Notes: generated by a model not told the origin, from the sequence alone. Positions 21,796 through 31,634 are shown, counted from the stretch's first letter. The stretch is 39,556 nucleotides of DNA from Candidatus Microbacterium stercoravium (GCA_019117025.1 DXAM01000050.1:1-39556), one strand, 5' to 3'. Translations and numbers: made by a program.

Positions 21796-23417
21796 TTCAT
21801 GGTGCGGGTCGCGGTGCGCTCGATCTCGAGGCCCGTCGACCAGCGGTCGAGGAATTCGGCGTATTCGGCGACGTCCGCCGGGTCGGGTGTGAGGGTCGTC
21901 GCCTGTTCGTCGGCGAAGACGTGCTGATCGAGCCAGTCCGACAGGGCGGGCTGATCCGTCTCAGCTGCGGCACGGGTGTATGCGGCGAGGATCGCCATCC
22001 CCCACGCGCCGCCCTCCCCCGCGGTCTCGCCGACCGTGACGGGCGCTCCGAGGGATTCGGCGAGCAGCCGCTGCGCCACGCCGGCGGTGCGGAAGATGCC
22101 GCCGTGTGCGCGGATCCCGTCGATCTCGACGCCCTCGTCGGCGAGCGTGCGCATCCCGAGGCTCAGCGTCGCGAACGACCCGCGCACCTGCGCGCGCATC
22201 AGCCCGTTGAGGCTGAGGCGCGACGACGGCGTGCGCGCGATGATCGGGCGTCCCTCGTCGAGGCCCGCGATCGGCTCGCCCGAGAGGTGGTTGTAGGCGA
22301 GCAGGCCGTCATCGGATCCGCGCTCCAGCGCGCCGGAGAGCAGAGCCGCGAACACGTCGTCGGCCGATGCATCGGCCCCGATCGCGGCCGCGAACTCGCG
22401 GAAGACGGCGGCCCACTCTCCGATCTCGCTCGCGCCGTTGTTGCAGTGCACCATCGCCACGGCATCTCCCGCCGGCGTGGTCACGAGGTCGATCTCCTCG
22501 TGTCGGTTCGCAAGCGGGCGCTCGAGCACGATCATGCTGAAGAAGCTCGTGCCGGCACTCACGTTCCCGGTGCGCGGGGTGACCGCGTTGGTCGCGACCA
22601 TGCCCGTTCCGGCGTCGCCCTCCGGCGGCGCGGCGACGGCGCCCGACCGGAGCGTGCCGGATCCGTCGAGCACGTGCGCACCCTGATCCGTGAGACGGCC
22701 CGCCGGCTCGCCGGCCCGCAGCACGCGCGGCAGGACATCGCTGAGTCGCAGGTGCGATGCGCCGGCCCGGCTCAGCAGCGCGTCGGCTGCGGCGAGGCGC
22801 GCCGCGTCGTAATCACCGGTCGCCGGGTCGATCGGGAACATGCCGGAGGCATCGCCGACGCCGAGCACCCGCTCGCCCGTGAGCAGTTCGTGGACGTATC
22901 CGGCGAGCGTCGTGATGCGCGCGATGTCGGCGACGTGCGCCTCGTCGTCGAGCGCCGCCTGGTGCAGGTGCGCGACCGACCAGCGCAGCGGGATGTTCAC
23001 GTCGAGCGCCTCGGAGAGCTCTGCGGCAGCACGCGTCGTGTTGACGTTCCGCCACGTGCGGAACGGCACGAGCAGCTCCCCCGATTCATCGAACGCGAGG
23101 TATCCGTGCATCATCGCCGAAACGCCGATTGCGCCGACGCTCTCGAGCGAGGTGCCGTACCGCTCGGCCACGTCGGCCGAGAGCTCGGCGAACGCACTCC
23201 GCAGCCCTGCATGCACCTCGTCGAGCGAGTAGCTCCAGAGTCCGTCGACGAGCGAGTTCTCCCAGCTGTGCCCGCCCGCGGCGAGCGTCTCGCCGTCGAG
23301 GGTCGTGAGGCACGCCTTGATGCGCGTCGATCCCAGCTCGATGCCGAGTGCCGTATGGCCGTCGAGGATCGCGCGCCGCACGTCCTCCGTATGTAGCTGC
23401 CCCATTGCGGGCTCCAT
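21792..23417 (-). CDS. araB: Ribulokinase / FGGY carbohydrate kinase
   Basis: ALGIELGSTRIKACLTTLDGETLAAGGHSWEN...GIRAHGGIFRTAGVAQRLLAESLGAPVTVGETAGEGGAWGMA; upstream of araD and araA. Confidence 0.93.
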   Translation of the reverse strand: MEPAMGQLHTEDVRRAILDGHTALGIELGSTRIKACLTTLDGETLAAGGHSWENSLVDGLWSYSLDEVHAGLRSAFAELSADVAERYGTSLESVGAIGVSAMMHGYLAFDESGELLVPFRTWRNVNTTRAAAELSEALDVNIPLRWSVAHLHQAALDDEAHVADIARITTLAGYVHELLTGERVLGVGDASGMFPIDPATGDYDAARLAAADALLSRAGASHLRLSDVLPRVLRAGEPAGRLTDQGAHVLDGSGTLRSGAVAAPPEGDAGTGMVATNAVTPRTGNVSAGTSFFSMIVLERPLANRHEEIDLVTTPAGDAVAMVHCNNGASEIGEWAAVFREFAAAIGADASADDVFAALLSGALERGSDDGLLAYNHLSGEPIAGLDEGRPIIARTPSSRLSLNGLMRAQVRGSFATLSLGMRTLADEGVEIDGIRAHGGIFRTAGVAQRLLAESLGAPVTVGETAGEGGAWGMAILAAYTRAAAETDQPALSDWLDQHVFADEQATTLTPDPADVAEYAEFLDRWSTGLEIERTATRTMK

Positions 23418-23453
23418 TCGTTGCTCGGGCCCGTCGTGCGGGCGGTTCTCATA

Positions 23454-23467
23454 TGTTAACGCTCACA
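23454..23467. promoter_or_regulatory. Candidate LacI-family operator upstream of araBDA
   Basis: TGTTAACGCTCACA (reverse TGTGAGCGTTAACA), close to the classic LacI/GalR TGTKANCGNTNACA pattern; overlaps the lacI stop codon. Confidence 0.65.
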
Positions 23468-24518
23468 GATCGCGGAGCGAAACCCGTGCAGCATGCGCGG
23501 GCGGTGCCGTGCTTCCGCGCACGATCACCTCCGGGTCGATCATGCCCGCTTCCTGCCGCACACCGTCGTCCCACTGCGCGATGAGGGCGCGCACGGCCGC
23601 ATCGCCGAGCCGGTCGAACGGTTGGCGCACGGTCGTCAGCGCGGGCACGAAGTACCCGCTGCCGTCGACATCGTCGAATCCCACGACCGAGACATCGTCG
23701 GGCACGCGGATTCCGCTGTCCCAGAATGCACGGATCGCGCCCAGCGCGAGGTGATCGCTGGCCGCGAAGACCGCTGTGATCTCTCCGGCCTCGATCTGCG
23801 GCACGAGAGATCGGCCCGCACGATGCCCGTGCTCCGCGCCCCAGTCGTCGGCGTGCACGATGCGCACCTCGAGCCCGGCGCCGGCGGCCGCATCCGCGAA
23901 TCCGCGCGAGCGCTCGATCGCGTCGAACCAGCCCGCCGGCCCCTCGATGTGAACGGCGCGCTCGTGCCCGAGGGCCGCGAAATGGTGCGCGACCCGCGCC
24001 GATCCGGCGCTCTGATCGACCGCGACGTACACTGCCGCCGACCCATCGGGGGCATCCCTGCGCGCAGCCACGACCACGACGGGGATCTGCGGCGCGACCT
24101 CGTCGACGAGGCGCGCGACGTCGGCCGTGGGCGCGACGACGATGATGCCGTCGACGCCCTGATCGATGAGCCGATCGAGCACGCGAGGCGCGGCACCGGC
24201 ATCGCGCGGCGTCAGTGCGGCGAGGGAGACGAAGTGGTCGGCGACGCGTGCCGCCTGCTCGATCGCGAGCACCGTGCTCGCCGGTCCGTGGTGCGCCATC
24301 CCCGTGGCGACGATGCCGATCGTCGCACTGCGGCTTGTCACCAGGGTGCGTGCCGCCTGGTTGCGACGGTACCCGAGCGACCGGATCGCGTCCTGCACCC
24401 GCTCGCGCGTCGCATCCTTCACATAGGCGTGCCCGTTCAGCACGCGGGACACCGTCTGGTGAGACACGCCCGCCGCAGCGGCGACGTCGGCCATCGACGG
24501 GGGTCTCGTGATCGACAT
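23463..24518 (-). CDS. LacI-family transcriptional regulator (regulator 2, likely of araBDA)
   Basis: MSITRPPSMADVAAAAGVSHQTVSRVLNGHAYVKDATRERVQDAI. Confidence 0.95.
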   Translation of the reverse strand: MSITRPPSMADVAAAAGVSHQTVSRVLNGHAYVKDATRERVQDAIRSLGYRRNQAARTLVTSRSATIGIVATGMAHHGPASTVLAIEQAARVADHFVSLAALTPRDAGAAPRVLDRLIDQGVDGIIVVAPTADVARLVDEVAPQIPVVVVAARRDAPDGSAAVYVAVDQSAGSARVAHHFAALGHERAVHIEGPAGWFDAIERSRGFADAAAGAGLEVRIVHADDWGAEHGHRAGRSLVPQIEAGEITAVFAASDHLALGAIRAFWDSGIRVPDDVSVVGFDDVDGSGYFVPALTTVRQPFDRLGDAAVRALIAQWDDGVRQEAGMIDPEVIVRGSTAPPAHAARVSLRDL

Positions 24519-24647
24519 GCCCTCACCCTAACCCGGTGCTCAGCACGCTTTCAGACACGCCAGACTGCGCGCCCGATTGGCGCGCGACGGCGGAAATCGG
24601 TAATGTAACTCTTCGTTCCCGGCGAGATATTTTCTCTCCGAGATCAT

Positions 24648-24720
24648 GCGCCTCTAGCTCAATCGGCAGAGCAATTGACTCTTAATCAATGGGTTCAGGG
24701 TTCAAGTCCCTGGGGGCGCA
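24648..24720 (+). tRNA. tRNA-Lys(CTT)
   Basis: GCGCCTCTAGCTCAATCGGCAGAGCAATTGACTCTTAATCAATGGGTTCAGGGTTCAAGTCCCTGGGGGCGCA; acceptor pairs, anticodon loop CTCTTAA, T-loop GGTTCAAGTCC; 3' CCA not encoded. Confidence 0.97.
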
Positions 24721-24726
24721 CCGATC

Positions 24727-24749
24727 AGCCCCGGCCTCGTGCCGGGGCT
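24727..24749 (+). terminator. Terminator after tRNA-Lys
   Basis: AGCCCCGGC CTCGT GCCGGGGCT then TCTTCG. Confidence 0.8.
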
Positions 24750-24889
24750 TCTTCGTGCGTCCGAGCGCGGCCTCCGAGATCGGGGAAGCGCCTCTGTGAC
24801 GCGGTGTTGCGCCACACCCGGCGCATCGCGACGGCTGTCGATAAGCTCCCCAGTGCACCGCACTTCGCACATGCACCAGGAGACGACAC

Positions 24890-26611
24890 ATGAGAACAGT
24901 GAGACGAGGCTTCGCGCTCGCTTCGCTTGCCGTGGCCAGCACGCTGCTGCTCGGCAGCTGCGCCGCCACGGCCGAGGAGACCGCGGCCCCGGATGAGCCC
25001 GCCGACCTCAGCCAGCTGCAGGACGACTTCTACGAGGCGACGGATCCGTCGGCGAGCCCCGCGGCCGCGAACGAGCGCACCGACTCGTTCGTGTCGACGA
25101 TCTCGTCGGCGGGCGGTGTGTTCCTGCCGGGGTTCTATGACAACGGGTGGGACGGCAACGCCGTGGCGCCGATCTTCGCCTCGCTCGTCGTGACGGATGA
25201 CGCCGGCGAACCGATCGGCGACCTCGCAGAGGACTGGGAGGTGTCCGAAGACGGCCTCACCTACACGTTCCACCTGCGCGAGGGGCTCGTCTTCAGCGAC
25301 GGCTCGCCGCTCACGGCCGACGACGTCGCTTTCACCCTCACGCTGCTCAACGATCCCTCCTATGAGGGATCCGTCGACTTCACGAAGGTCGTCATCGCGG
25401 GAACCGACGACTACAAGAACGGCGACGCCGACGCGATCAGCGGGATCAGCGTGATCGACGATCAGACGATCGAGATCACGACCGAGAAGGTGAACCCCAA
25501 CGCGCTCACGCTGCTCGGCGGCCAGGTGCTGCCGGAGGAGTACTACGGCGCCGACTACGTCAAGGGCGACCTCGACTACCTGCGCGATCTGTACAGCAAG
25601 CCGATCGGCGCGGGCCCCTACGCGTTCGAGGAGTACGTCGAAGGCCAGGAGATCCGTTATACGGCCAACGAGAACTACTACGACGGCGAGCCGGCGATCG
25701 GCACCCTGATCTTCAAGATCCTCTCGAGCGATTCCACGCTGCAGAACTTCCAGAACGGCGATATCGATCAGGGCGGCTTCGGCAGCGACCCCGACACGCT
25801 CGAGGAGCTGCAGGGCCTCGGTTTCGCGAGCGTCCGCGCCCGGGTGATCCCCGACCTGGGCCAGATCTGGGTGAACAACGACAACGAGACGCTCGCCGAC
25901 ACCGAGATGCGACAGGCGCTCTACTACGGCCTCGACCGGCAGCAGATCGTCGACGCGAAGTACAAGGGGCTCGGACAGGTCGCGGATGTGTACGCGGCAC
26001 CGACCCAGTGGTCGTACACGAACGAGGGCGTCACGCAGTACCCGTACGACCCCGAGAAGGCCGAGGAGCTGCTCGACGGCCTCGGTTGGGAGGTCGGTTC
26101 CGACGGCATCCGCGAGAAGGACGGCGAGAAGCTCACGATCTCGTACATCACGACGACGCAGGACGATCCGGTCATCCCGGTCGCCAGCGCGACGTACAGC
26201 GAGATCGGCATCGATTTCGTGCCGGAGGTGCTCGACGGGAACACCGCCTTCGCGCGCTTCTACGACCACGACTACGACCTCGCCGGCTTCCGCACCAACG
26301 GACTCGTCGACCCCGACGACGCCGTCAACGAGTTCGCGTCCGAAGACCCGCACATCAACGTCACGGGCTACGAGAACGCCGACGTCACGAAGCTCGTCGA
26401 CGAGGGCATCTCGACCTTCGATCAGGACGAGCGTCAGGAGATCTACGCGGAGCTCTACCAGGCCCTCAGTGAGGATCCGCCCACGATCCTGCTCGACTAC
26501 CGCAAGTCGCTCTCGGGCTGGAACGCTCGCATCCAGGGCGGCGAGAACTTCACCACGGGCGGCGGCGACTCGTCGCTCGCCCTCGCGAAGCTCTCGATCG
26601 CCGACGACTGA
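24890..26611 (+). CDS. Peptide/nickel-type ABC transporter substrate-binding lipoprotein
   Basis: Lipobox LLLGSCAA; IFASLVVTDDAGEPIGDLAEDWEVSEDGLTYTFHLREGLVFSDGSPLTADDVAFTL (SBP_bac_5). Confidence 0.94.
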   Translation: MRTVRRGFALASLAVASTLLLGSCAATAEETAAPDEPADLSQLQDDFYEATDPSASPAAANERTDSFVSTISSAGGVFLPGFYDNGWDGNAVAPIFASLVVTDDAGEPIGDLAEDWEVSEDGLTYTFHLREGLVFSDGSPLTADDVAFTLTLLNDPSYEGSVDFTKVVIAGTDDYKNGDADAISGISVIDDQTIEITTEKVNPNALTLLGGQVLPEEYYGADYVKGDLDYLRDLYSKPIGAGPYAFEEYVEGQEIRYTANENYYDGEPAIGTLIFKILSSDSTLQNFQNGDIDQGGFGSDPDTLEELQGLGFASVRARVIPDLGQIWVNNDNETLADTEMRQALYYGLDRQQIVDAKYKGLGQVADVYAAPTQWSYTNEGVTQYPYDPEKAEELLDGLGWEVGSDGIREKDGEKLTISYITTTQDDPVIPVASATYSEIGIDFVPEVLDGNTAFARFYDHDYDLAGFRTNGLVDPDDAVNEFASEDPHINVTGYENADVTKLVDEGISTFDQDERQEIYAELYQALSEDPPTILLDYRKSLSGWNARIQGGENFTTGGGDSSLALAKLSIADD

Positions 26612-26620
26612 CCCTTCTTC

Positions 26621-26652
26621 GCCGCGCCGCCCGGTCCGCCGGGCGGCGCGGC
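26621..26652 (+). terminator. Strong intra-operon hairpin between substrate-binding protein and permease
   Basis: GCCGCGCCGCCCGG (26621-26634) TCCG CCGGGCGGCGCGGC (26639-26652), 14-bp perfect stem. Confidence 0.75.
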
Positions 26653-26665
26653 CGTGATCTCTCCT

Positions 26666-27640
26666 ATGTCCAGATTCCTGCTCCGTCGCCTCGGCATCAT
26701 GCTGCTGCTGCTCGTCGGCGTCTCCCTCATCGTCTTCGCTCTGTTCGCCCTCATGCCGGGCGATTATTACTCGTCGAACCGACAGCTCACCCCCGCCCGC
26801 CTGGCCGAGCTGCGCGAACTGCGCGGACTCGACCAGCCCGTGATGCTGCGCTATCTCACCTGGCTCGGCAACGCCGTACAGGGCGATTTCGGCTTCTCGC
26901 TCGTCTACAACCGCCCCGTGACGGAGGTCATCGCGCCGCTCATCTGGAACTCGTTCCTCGTCGCGTTCGCGTCGTTCGTGCTGACCTGGATCATCGCGTC
27001 CGTCACGGGCGTGCTCGCCGCGACGAAGCAGTATTCCTGGTTCGACCGCTTCGTGACGGTCATGCTGTTCGCCTCGCTGTCGATCCCGTCGTTCTTCCTC
27101 GGGCTGCTGCTCATCAAGTTCTTCGCCGTCGATCTGCAGTGGCTCCCGGCCGGCAGCATGCTCGATACCGCGAGCACGTCGACCGGCATCTCGCGCGTGC
27201 TCGAGATCGCGCGGCACATGGTGCTGCCGGTCGCGATCCTCACCTTCCTCGGTGCCGGGTCGCTCACGAGATACTTCCGCTCCGGCATGCTCGAGCAGCT
27301 GCGCGCCGACTTCGTCCGCACCGCGCGCGCCAAGGGACTCTCGGAGCGGGCGGTCGTGTTCTCGCACGCGCTCCGCAACGCCCTGCTGCCGGCGATCACG
27401 CTGCTCGCCTTCGAGCTGCCGGCGCTCTTCTCCGGGGCGATCATCACCGAGCAGATCTTCAACTGGCCGGGGATCGGCCGCATTCAGCTCGAGTCGGTGC
27501 AGACGCGCGACTACGACGTCGTCATGACGATCACGATCTTCCTCGCCGTGCTCACGATCGTCGGCAGCTTCCTCGCCGACATCCTGTATGCGCTCGCGGA
27601 TCCGCGCGTGCGCCTCGTGAACAGGACCCGCGCCTCATGA
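26666..27640 (+). CDS. Dpp/Opp-type ABC transporter permease 1
   Basis: MSRFLLRRLGIMLLLLVGVSLIVFALFALMPGDYY...RTARAKGLSERAVVFSHALRNALLPAIT. Confidence 0.94.
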   Translation: MSRFLLRRLGIMLLLLVGVSLIVFALFALMPGDYYSSNRQLTPARLAELRELRGLDQPVMLRYLTWLGNAVQGDFGFSLVYNRPVTEVIAPLIWNSFLVAFASFVLTWIIASVTGVLAATKQYSWFDRFVTVMLFASLSIPSFFLGLLLIKFFAVDLQWLPAGSMLDTASTSTGISRVLEIARHMVLPVAILTFLGAGSLTRYFRSGMLEQLRADFVRTARAKGLSERAVVFSHALRNALLPAITLLAFELPALFSGAIITEQIFNWPGIGRIQLESVQTRDYDVVMTITIFLAVLTIVGSFLADILYALADPRVRLVNRTRAS

Positions 27641-28539
27641 CCCTCGAATCCGCCGCCCGCCCGCTTCGCCCGCGCGGCCTCTGGTCGGATGCGTTCGGCC
27701 GCCTCGTGCGCACGCCCGCTGCCGCCGTCGCGCTCGGCGTGCTCGTGCTCATGCTGCTGTTCTGCTTCGTCGGCCCGTTCCTGTCGCCGTATTCCGGAGG
27801 CGAGATCAACGTGCGCATCGCAACGCACGTGCCGACCATGGATCACCCGCTCGGCACCGACGAATACGGGCGCGACGTCATGACGCGCCTCATGCTCGCG
27901 GGGCGCATCTCGCTGACGGTCGGCATCGCGTCGATGCTGCTCTCGCTCATCCTGGGCACCGTGCTCGGCATCGTCGCCGGATACTTCCGGGGCGTCGCCG
28001 ACGCGATCATCATGCGCGTCGCCGACCTGCTCATGTCGATCCCCGGTCTGCCGCTGCTGATCGTTCTCGCCGCCATCCTCAGCGAGATGAAGGTGGCGCC
28101 CGCCCAGCGCATCTACGTCGTGATGGTGATGCTCAGCATCATCGGCTGGCCGTCGATCGCGCGCCTCGTGCGCGGGCAGGTGCTGTCGCTGCGCGAGGAG
28201 ATGTACATGCGTGCGACCGACGTGCTCGGCCTCAGCACGTGGTCGCGCCAGTTCCATCACCTGCTGCCGAACGTCATGCCCCTGCTCATCGTCGTCGCGA
28301 CGCTGAGCACGGCCTCCGGCATCCTCAGCGAATCGGCGCTCAGCTTCCTCGGCCTCGGCGTCGTGCCGCCCAACGCGTCGTGGGGCAACATGATCAGCGC
28401 GGCGAACAGCCTGATCGACTTCCAGCGGCACTGGTGGCTGTGGCTGCCGCCCGGCATCGCCCTGTTCATCACGATCGCCGCGATCAACGTGCTCGGCGAT
28501 CGGCTGCGCGACATCTTCGATCCGAGAATGGCCCGGTGA
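27637..28539 (+). CDS. Dpp/Opp-type ABC transporter permease 2
   Basis: ATGA overlap with the previous gene; HPLGTDEYGRDVMTRLMLAGRISLTVGIASMLLSLILGTVLGIVAGYFRG. Confidence 0.94.
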   Translation: MTLESAARPLRPRGLWSDAFGRLVRTPAAAVALGVLVLMLLFCFVGPFLSPYSGGEINVRIATHVPTMDHPLGTDEYGRDVMTRLMLAGRISLTVGIASMLLSLILGTVLGIVAGYFRGVADAIIMRVADLLMSIPGLPLLIVLAAILSEMKVAPAQRIYVVMVMLSIIGWPSIARLVRGQVLSLREEMYMRATDVLGLSTWSRQFHHLLPNVMPLLIVVATLSTASGILSESALSFLGLGVVPPNASWGNMISAANSLIDFQRHWWLWLPPGIALFITIAAINVLGDRLRDIFDPRMAR

Positions 28540-28544
28540 TCCGT

Positions 28545-29405
28545 ATGGAGACTGCTCCCCTGCTGTCGGTGTCGAACCTCACGACGCGGTTCGGCGATCG
28601 CGTCGTGGTCGACGACGTGAGCTTCGAGGTCAGACCCGGCGAGATCGCGAGCATCGTCGGCGAGTCCGGGTCGGGCAAGTCGGTGACGTCGCTGTCGATC
28701 CTGCGGCTCGTCGGCGAGCCGGGCGAGATCGCGTCGGGCACCATCGTCTTCGACGGTGCGAGCGTGCTCGATATGAAGCGCACCGAGCTGCAGCGACTCC
28801 GCGGCGCCGGGATCGGCACGATCTTCCAGGAGCCGGCGCGCTCGATGAACCCGGTGTTCACGATCGGGCGCCAGCTGATCGAGACGCTGCGCGCGCACCT
28901 CTCGATCTCGAAGCGCGAGGCCTACGATCGCGCGGTGTCGTGGCTCGACCGTGTGCGCCTGCCGGACCCCGACCGCGTGATGTCGTCGTATCCGCACGAG
29001 CTGTCGGGCGGCATGATGCAGCGGGCCATGATCGCGATGGCACTGTGCCTCGAGCCGAAGCTGCTCATCGCCGACGAGCCCACGACGGCTCTCGACGTCA
29101 CCATCCAGGCGCAGATCCTCGACCTACTGCTCGAGCTGCGCGATGAGCTGGGCATGGCGATCCTCTTCATCACGCATGACCTCGGCGTCGTCGCGCAGAT
29201 CGCCGACTCGGTCATCGTCATGTACGGCGGCAGGATCCTCGAGCGCGCCGATGTGTTCACGCTCTTCGACGCGCCCCAGCACCCCTACACCGATGCCCTG
29301 CTGCGCACCAAGCCCGTGCTGGGACATCGCGCCCACCGGCTGGCGACGATCTCCGACGAGGTGCGCCGGGTCGCCCTCGCCGGCCCGACGGGAGCGGCCT
29401 CATGA
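28545..29405 (+). CDS. Dpp/Opp-type ABC transporter ATP-binding protein 1
   Basis: Walker A GESGSGKS, signature LSGGMMQR, Walker B LLIADEPTTALDV. A GTG start at 28536 is also possible. Confidence 0.94.
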   Translation: METAPLLSVSNLTTRFGDRVVVDDVSFEVRPGEIASIVGESGSGKSVTSLSILRLVGEPGEIASGTIVFDGASVLDMKRTELQRLRGAGIGTIFQEPARSMNPVFTIGRQLIETLRAHLSISKREAYDRAVSWLDRVRLPDPDRVMSSYPHELSGGMMQRAMIAMALCLEPKLLIADEPTTALDVTIQAQILDLLLELRDELGMAILFITHDLGVVAQIADSVIVMYGGRILERADVFTLFDAPQHPYTDALLRTKPVLGHRAHRLATISDEVRRVALAGPTGAAS

Positions 29406-30298
29406 GCGCGCCGCTCGTCGAGGTGACCGACCTCACCAAGCACTTCTCCGTGCGCGGCGCAGGCAGGACGCGTGACGTCGTCAGGGCCGTCGACGGCGTG
29501 AGCCTCACGATCGCCGAGGGCGAGATGTTCGGCCTCGTCGGCGAATCGGGAAGCGGCAAGACGACGCTCGGCCAGTCGATTCTGCGCATGCACGAGCCCT
29601 CGAGCGGATCCGTGAGGTTCCGCGGCCGCGACATCCTTCCGCTGCGGCGCAGGGAGATGACGGCGCTGCGCCCCGCGATGCAGTACGTGTTCCAGGATCC
29701 GTTCAGCGCGCTCAACCCGCGTCTGACGATCGTCGACGCGATCGGCGAGCCGATGCGCACGCACGGTCTTGCGACACGGGACGACGAACGCACCAAGGTC
29801 GCCGCCGTTCTCGAGTCGTGCGGCCTGGACGGCGACGTGCTCGACCGCTTCCCCCACGAATTCTCCGGCGGCCAGCGTCAGCGCATCGTCATCGCCCGAG
29901 CGATGGCTCTGGAGCCGGCCTTCGTCGTCGCCGACGAACCCGTCTCGGCGCTCGACGTCTCGATCCAGGCGCAGATCATCAATCTGTTCAGCGACCTGAG
30001 CGAGCAGCGCAGCACCGCGTTCCTGTTCATCTCGCACGATCTCGGGATCGTCGAGCACCTGTGCACCCGCGTCGCCATCATGTACCGCGGTCGCATCGTG
30101 GAGCAGGGCACGCGCGAGCAGATCTTCGATCGCCCGCTCCATCCATACACGCGCGAGCTGCTCGATGCCGTGCCCGTGCCGGATCCGCGACGGCGCGAGC
30201 GCCGCGGTGCGCGCCAGCAAGCGAGGGACTGGGCGAACGGAGAGCCCGCAGAGCTGCGAGACGTCGGAGACGGCCACCTCGTCGCGTGGGAGGGGTGA
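29402..30298 (+). CDS. Dpp/Opp-type ABC transporter ATP-binding protein 2
   Basis: GESGSGKTT, FSGGQRQRIVIARAMALEPAFVVADEPVSALDV. Confidence 0.94.
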   Translation: MSAPLVEVTDLTKHFSVRGAGRTRDVVRAVDGVSLTIAEGEMFGLVGESGSGKTTLGQSILRMHEPSSGSVRFRGRDILPLRRREMTALRPAMQYVFQDPFSALNPRLTIVDAIGEPMRTHGLATRDDERTKVAAVLESCGLDGDVLDRFPHEFSGGQRQRIVIARAMALEPAFVVADEPVSALDVSIQAQIINLFSDLSEQRSTAFLFISHDLGIVEHLCTRVAIMYRGRIVEQGTREQIFDRPLHPYTRELLDAVPVPDPRRRERRGARQQARDWANGEPAELRDVGDGHLVAWEG

Positions 30299-30318
30299 GG
30301 CGCGGGTAGCCTGGTCTC

Positions 30319-31116
30319 ATGGTCTCCGCCGCCTCGCTCGCCGACGATCTCTCCCTCGCCCTGCGTCTCGCCGATGCGGCCGACGCAGAGTCGATGAAGC
30401 GATTCGATCGCGCCGACCTCTCCGTCAGCCTCAAGGCCGATCGGTCGCACGTCACCGAAGCCGATCTGGCGGCGGAGAGCGCGATCCGGGCCCTCATCGA
30501 GAACGAGCGCCCGGACGACGCGATCTTCGGCGAAGAGTACGGATCCACGAGACCCGCGGCGCGTCGATGGATCCTCGATCCGATCGACGGCACGGCCAAC
30601 TTCCTGCGCGGCGTGCCCGCGTGGGGCACGATGATCGCTCTCGAGGTCGACGGAACGATCGCGCTCGGCGTCGTCAGCATGCCCGCCCTCGGCCGCCGAT
30701 GGTGGGCCGGCACCGGCCTCGGGGCCTGGACGAACGGCGCAGCGGAGCCGCGACGCATCGCCGTGTCCGGCGTGCCGACGCTCGACGAGGCGTCGCTCAG
30801 CTTCCAGTCGATCGCCCAGTGGCGCGATGCCGGACACCTCGATGATCTCCTGCGCCTGCAGGCCCGTGTATGGCGAGATCGCGCCTACGGCGACGTCTGG
30901 GCGTACATGCTCCTGGCGGAGGGTCGTCTCGACATCGTCGGCGAGTTCGACGTCAAGGAGTACGACATCGCGGCCGCGGCGGCGATCGTGCGCGAAGCGG
31001 GCGGACGCTTCACCTCGCTCGAGGGATCCGAGCGCCTCGACACGCTCTCGGCGGTCGCGACGAACGGAGCGCTGCACGACGCTGTTCTCGGCGTGCTCAC
31101 CGAGGCTGCCGAGTGA
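30319..31116 (+). CDS. hisN: Inositol monophosphatase family protein, probable histidinol-phosphatase
   Basis: IFGEEYGSTRPAARRWILDPIDGTANFLRGVPAWGTMIALEVDG (IMPase motif DPIDGT). Confidence 0.82.
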   Translation: MVSAASLADDLSLALRLADAADAESMKRFDRADLSVSLKADRSHVTEADLAAESAIRALIENERPDDAIFGEEYGSTRPAARRWILDPIDGTANFLRGVPAWGTMIALEVDGTIALGVVSMPALGRRWWAGTGLGAWTNGAAEPRRIAVSGVPTLDEASLSFQSIAQWRDAGHLDDLLRLQARVWRDRAYGDVWAYMLLAEGRLDIVGEFDVKEYDIAAAAAIVREAGGRFTSLEGSERLDTLSAVATNGALHDAVLGVLTEAAE

Positions 31117-31634
31117 CGACGCCGCGACGCGGCATCGTGGCCGTCGGCGGCGTGCTCGCCGCGGCCGCCCTGCTCGTCGCCTGCAGCGCGGCGCCGGACG
31201 CGAAGGCACCGGACGCCACGGAGGGCGCGGAGCCGTCCGCGCCGACGTGCGAGTCGATCCTGCGCCCGTCGTTCGTCGATGAGCTCACCGAGCTCGGGTG
31301 GGCCGCTCAGGAGCGCCCCTTCCAGATCGGCGAGCACGAGGTGCCCGGCGGGGTGCAGTGCGTGTGGGGCGATCTCACGAGCGGCACAGACCTCGCACAG
31401 ATGTACGGCTGGGCGCCGATCGACGCCGACACGGCGGTCGAGCTCCAAGACTATCTCGAAGAGAACGGCTGGGTGCGGGAGGACGGCGAGCACTACGTCT
31501 ACCTCACCGAGGACCCGGACCTCATCGGCTACCTCGAAGAGGGCGAATACGGCATCACGTACCAGTTCGCCGACGGGTGGGTGGCCCTGGCCGACACGAA
31601 ATCGGGCCTGGATCTCGTCACGTGGCGCGGCTGA
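31113..31634 (+). CDS. Putative lipoprotein, hypothetical
   Basis: GTG start overlapping the hisN stop; VLAAAALLVACSAAPDAK lipobox. Confidence 0.75.
   Translation: MTTPRRGIVAVGGVLAAAALLVACSAAPDAKAPDATEGAEPSAPTCESILRPSFVDELTELGWAAQERPFQIGEHEVPGGVQCVWGDLTSGTDLAQMYGWAPIDADTAVELQDYLEENGWVREDGEHYVYLTEDPDLIGYLEEGEYGITYQFADGWVALADTKSGLDLVTWRG

Noticed and set aside
24648-24720. tRNA-Lys as an integration site for a mobile element
   Set aside because: No integrase, no repeat of the tRNA 3' end and no phage or ICE genes downstream; the following genes form an ordinary ABC operon.
24725-27367. 880-aa ORF on the minus strand
   Set aside because: Antisense to the substrate-binding protein and permease genes; shadow frame caused by high-GC codon usage.
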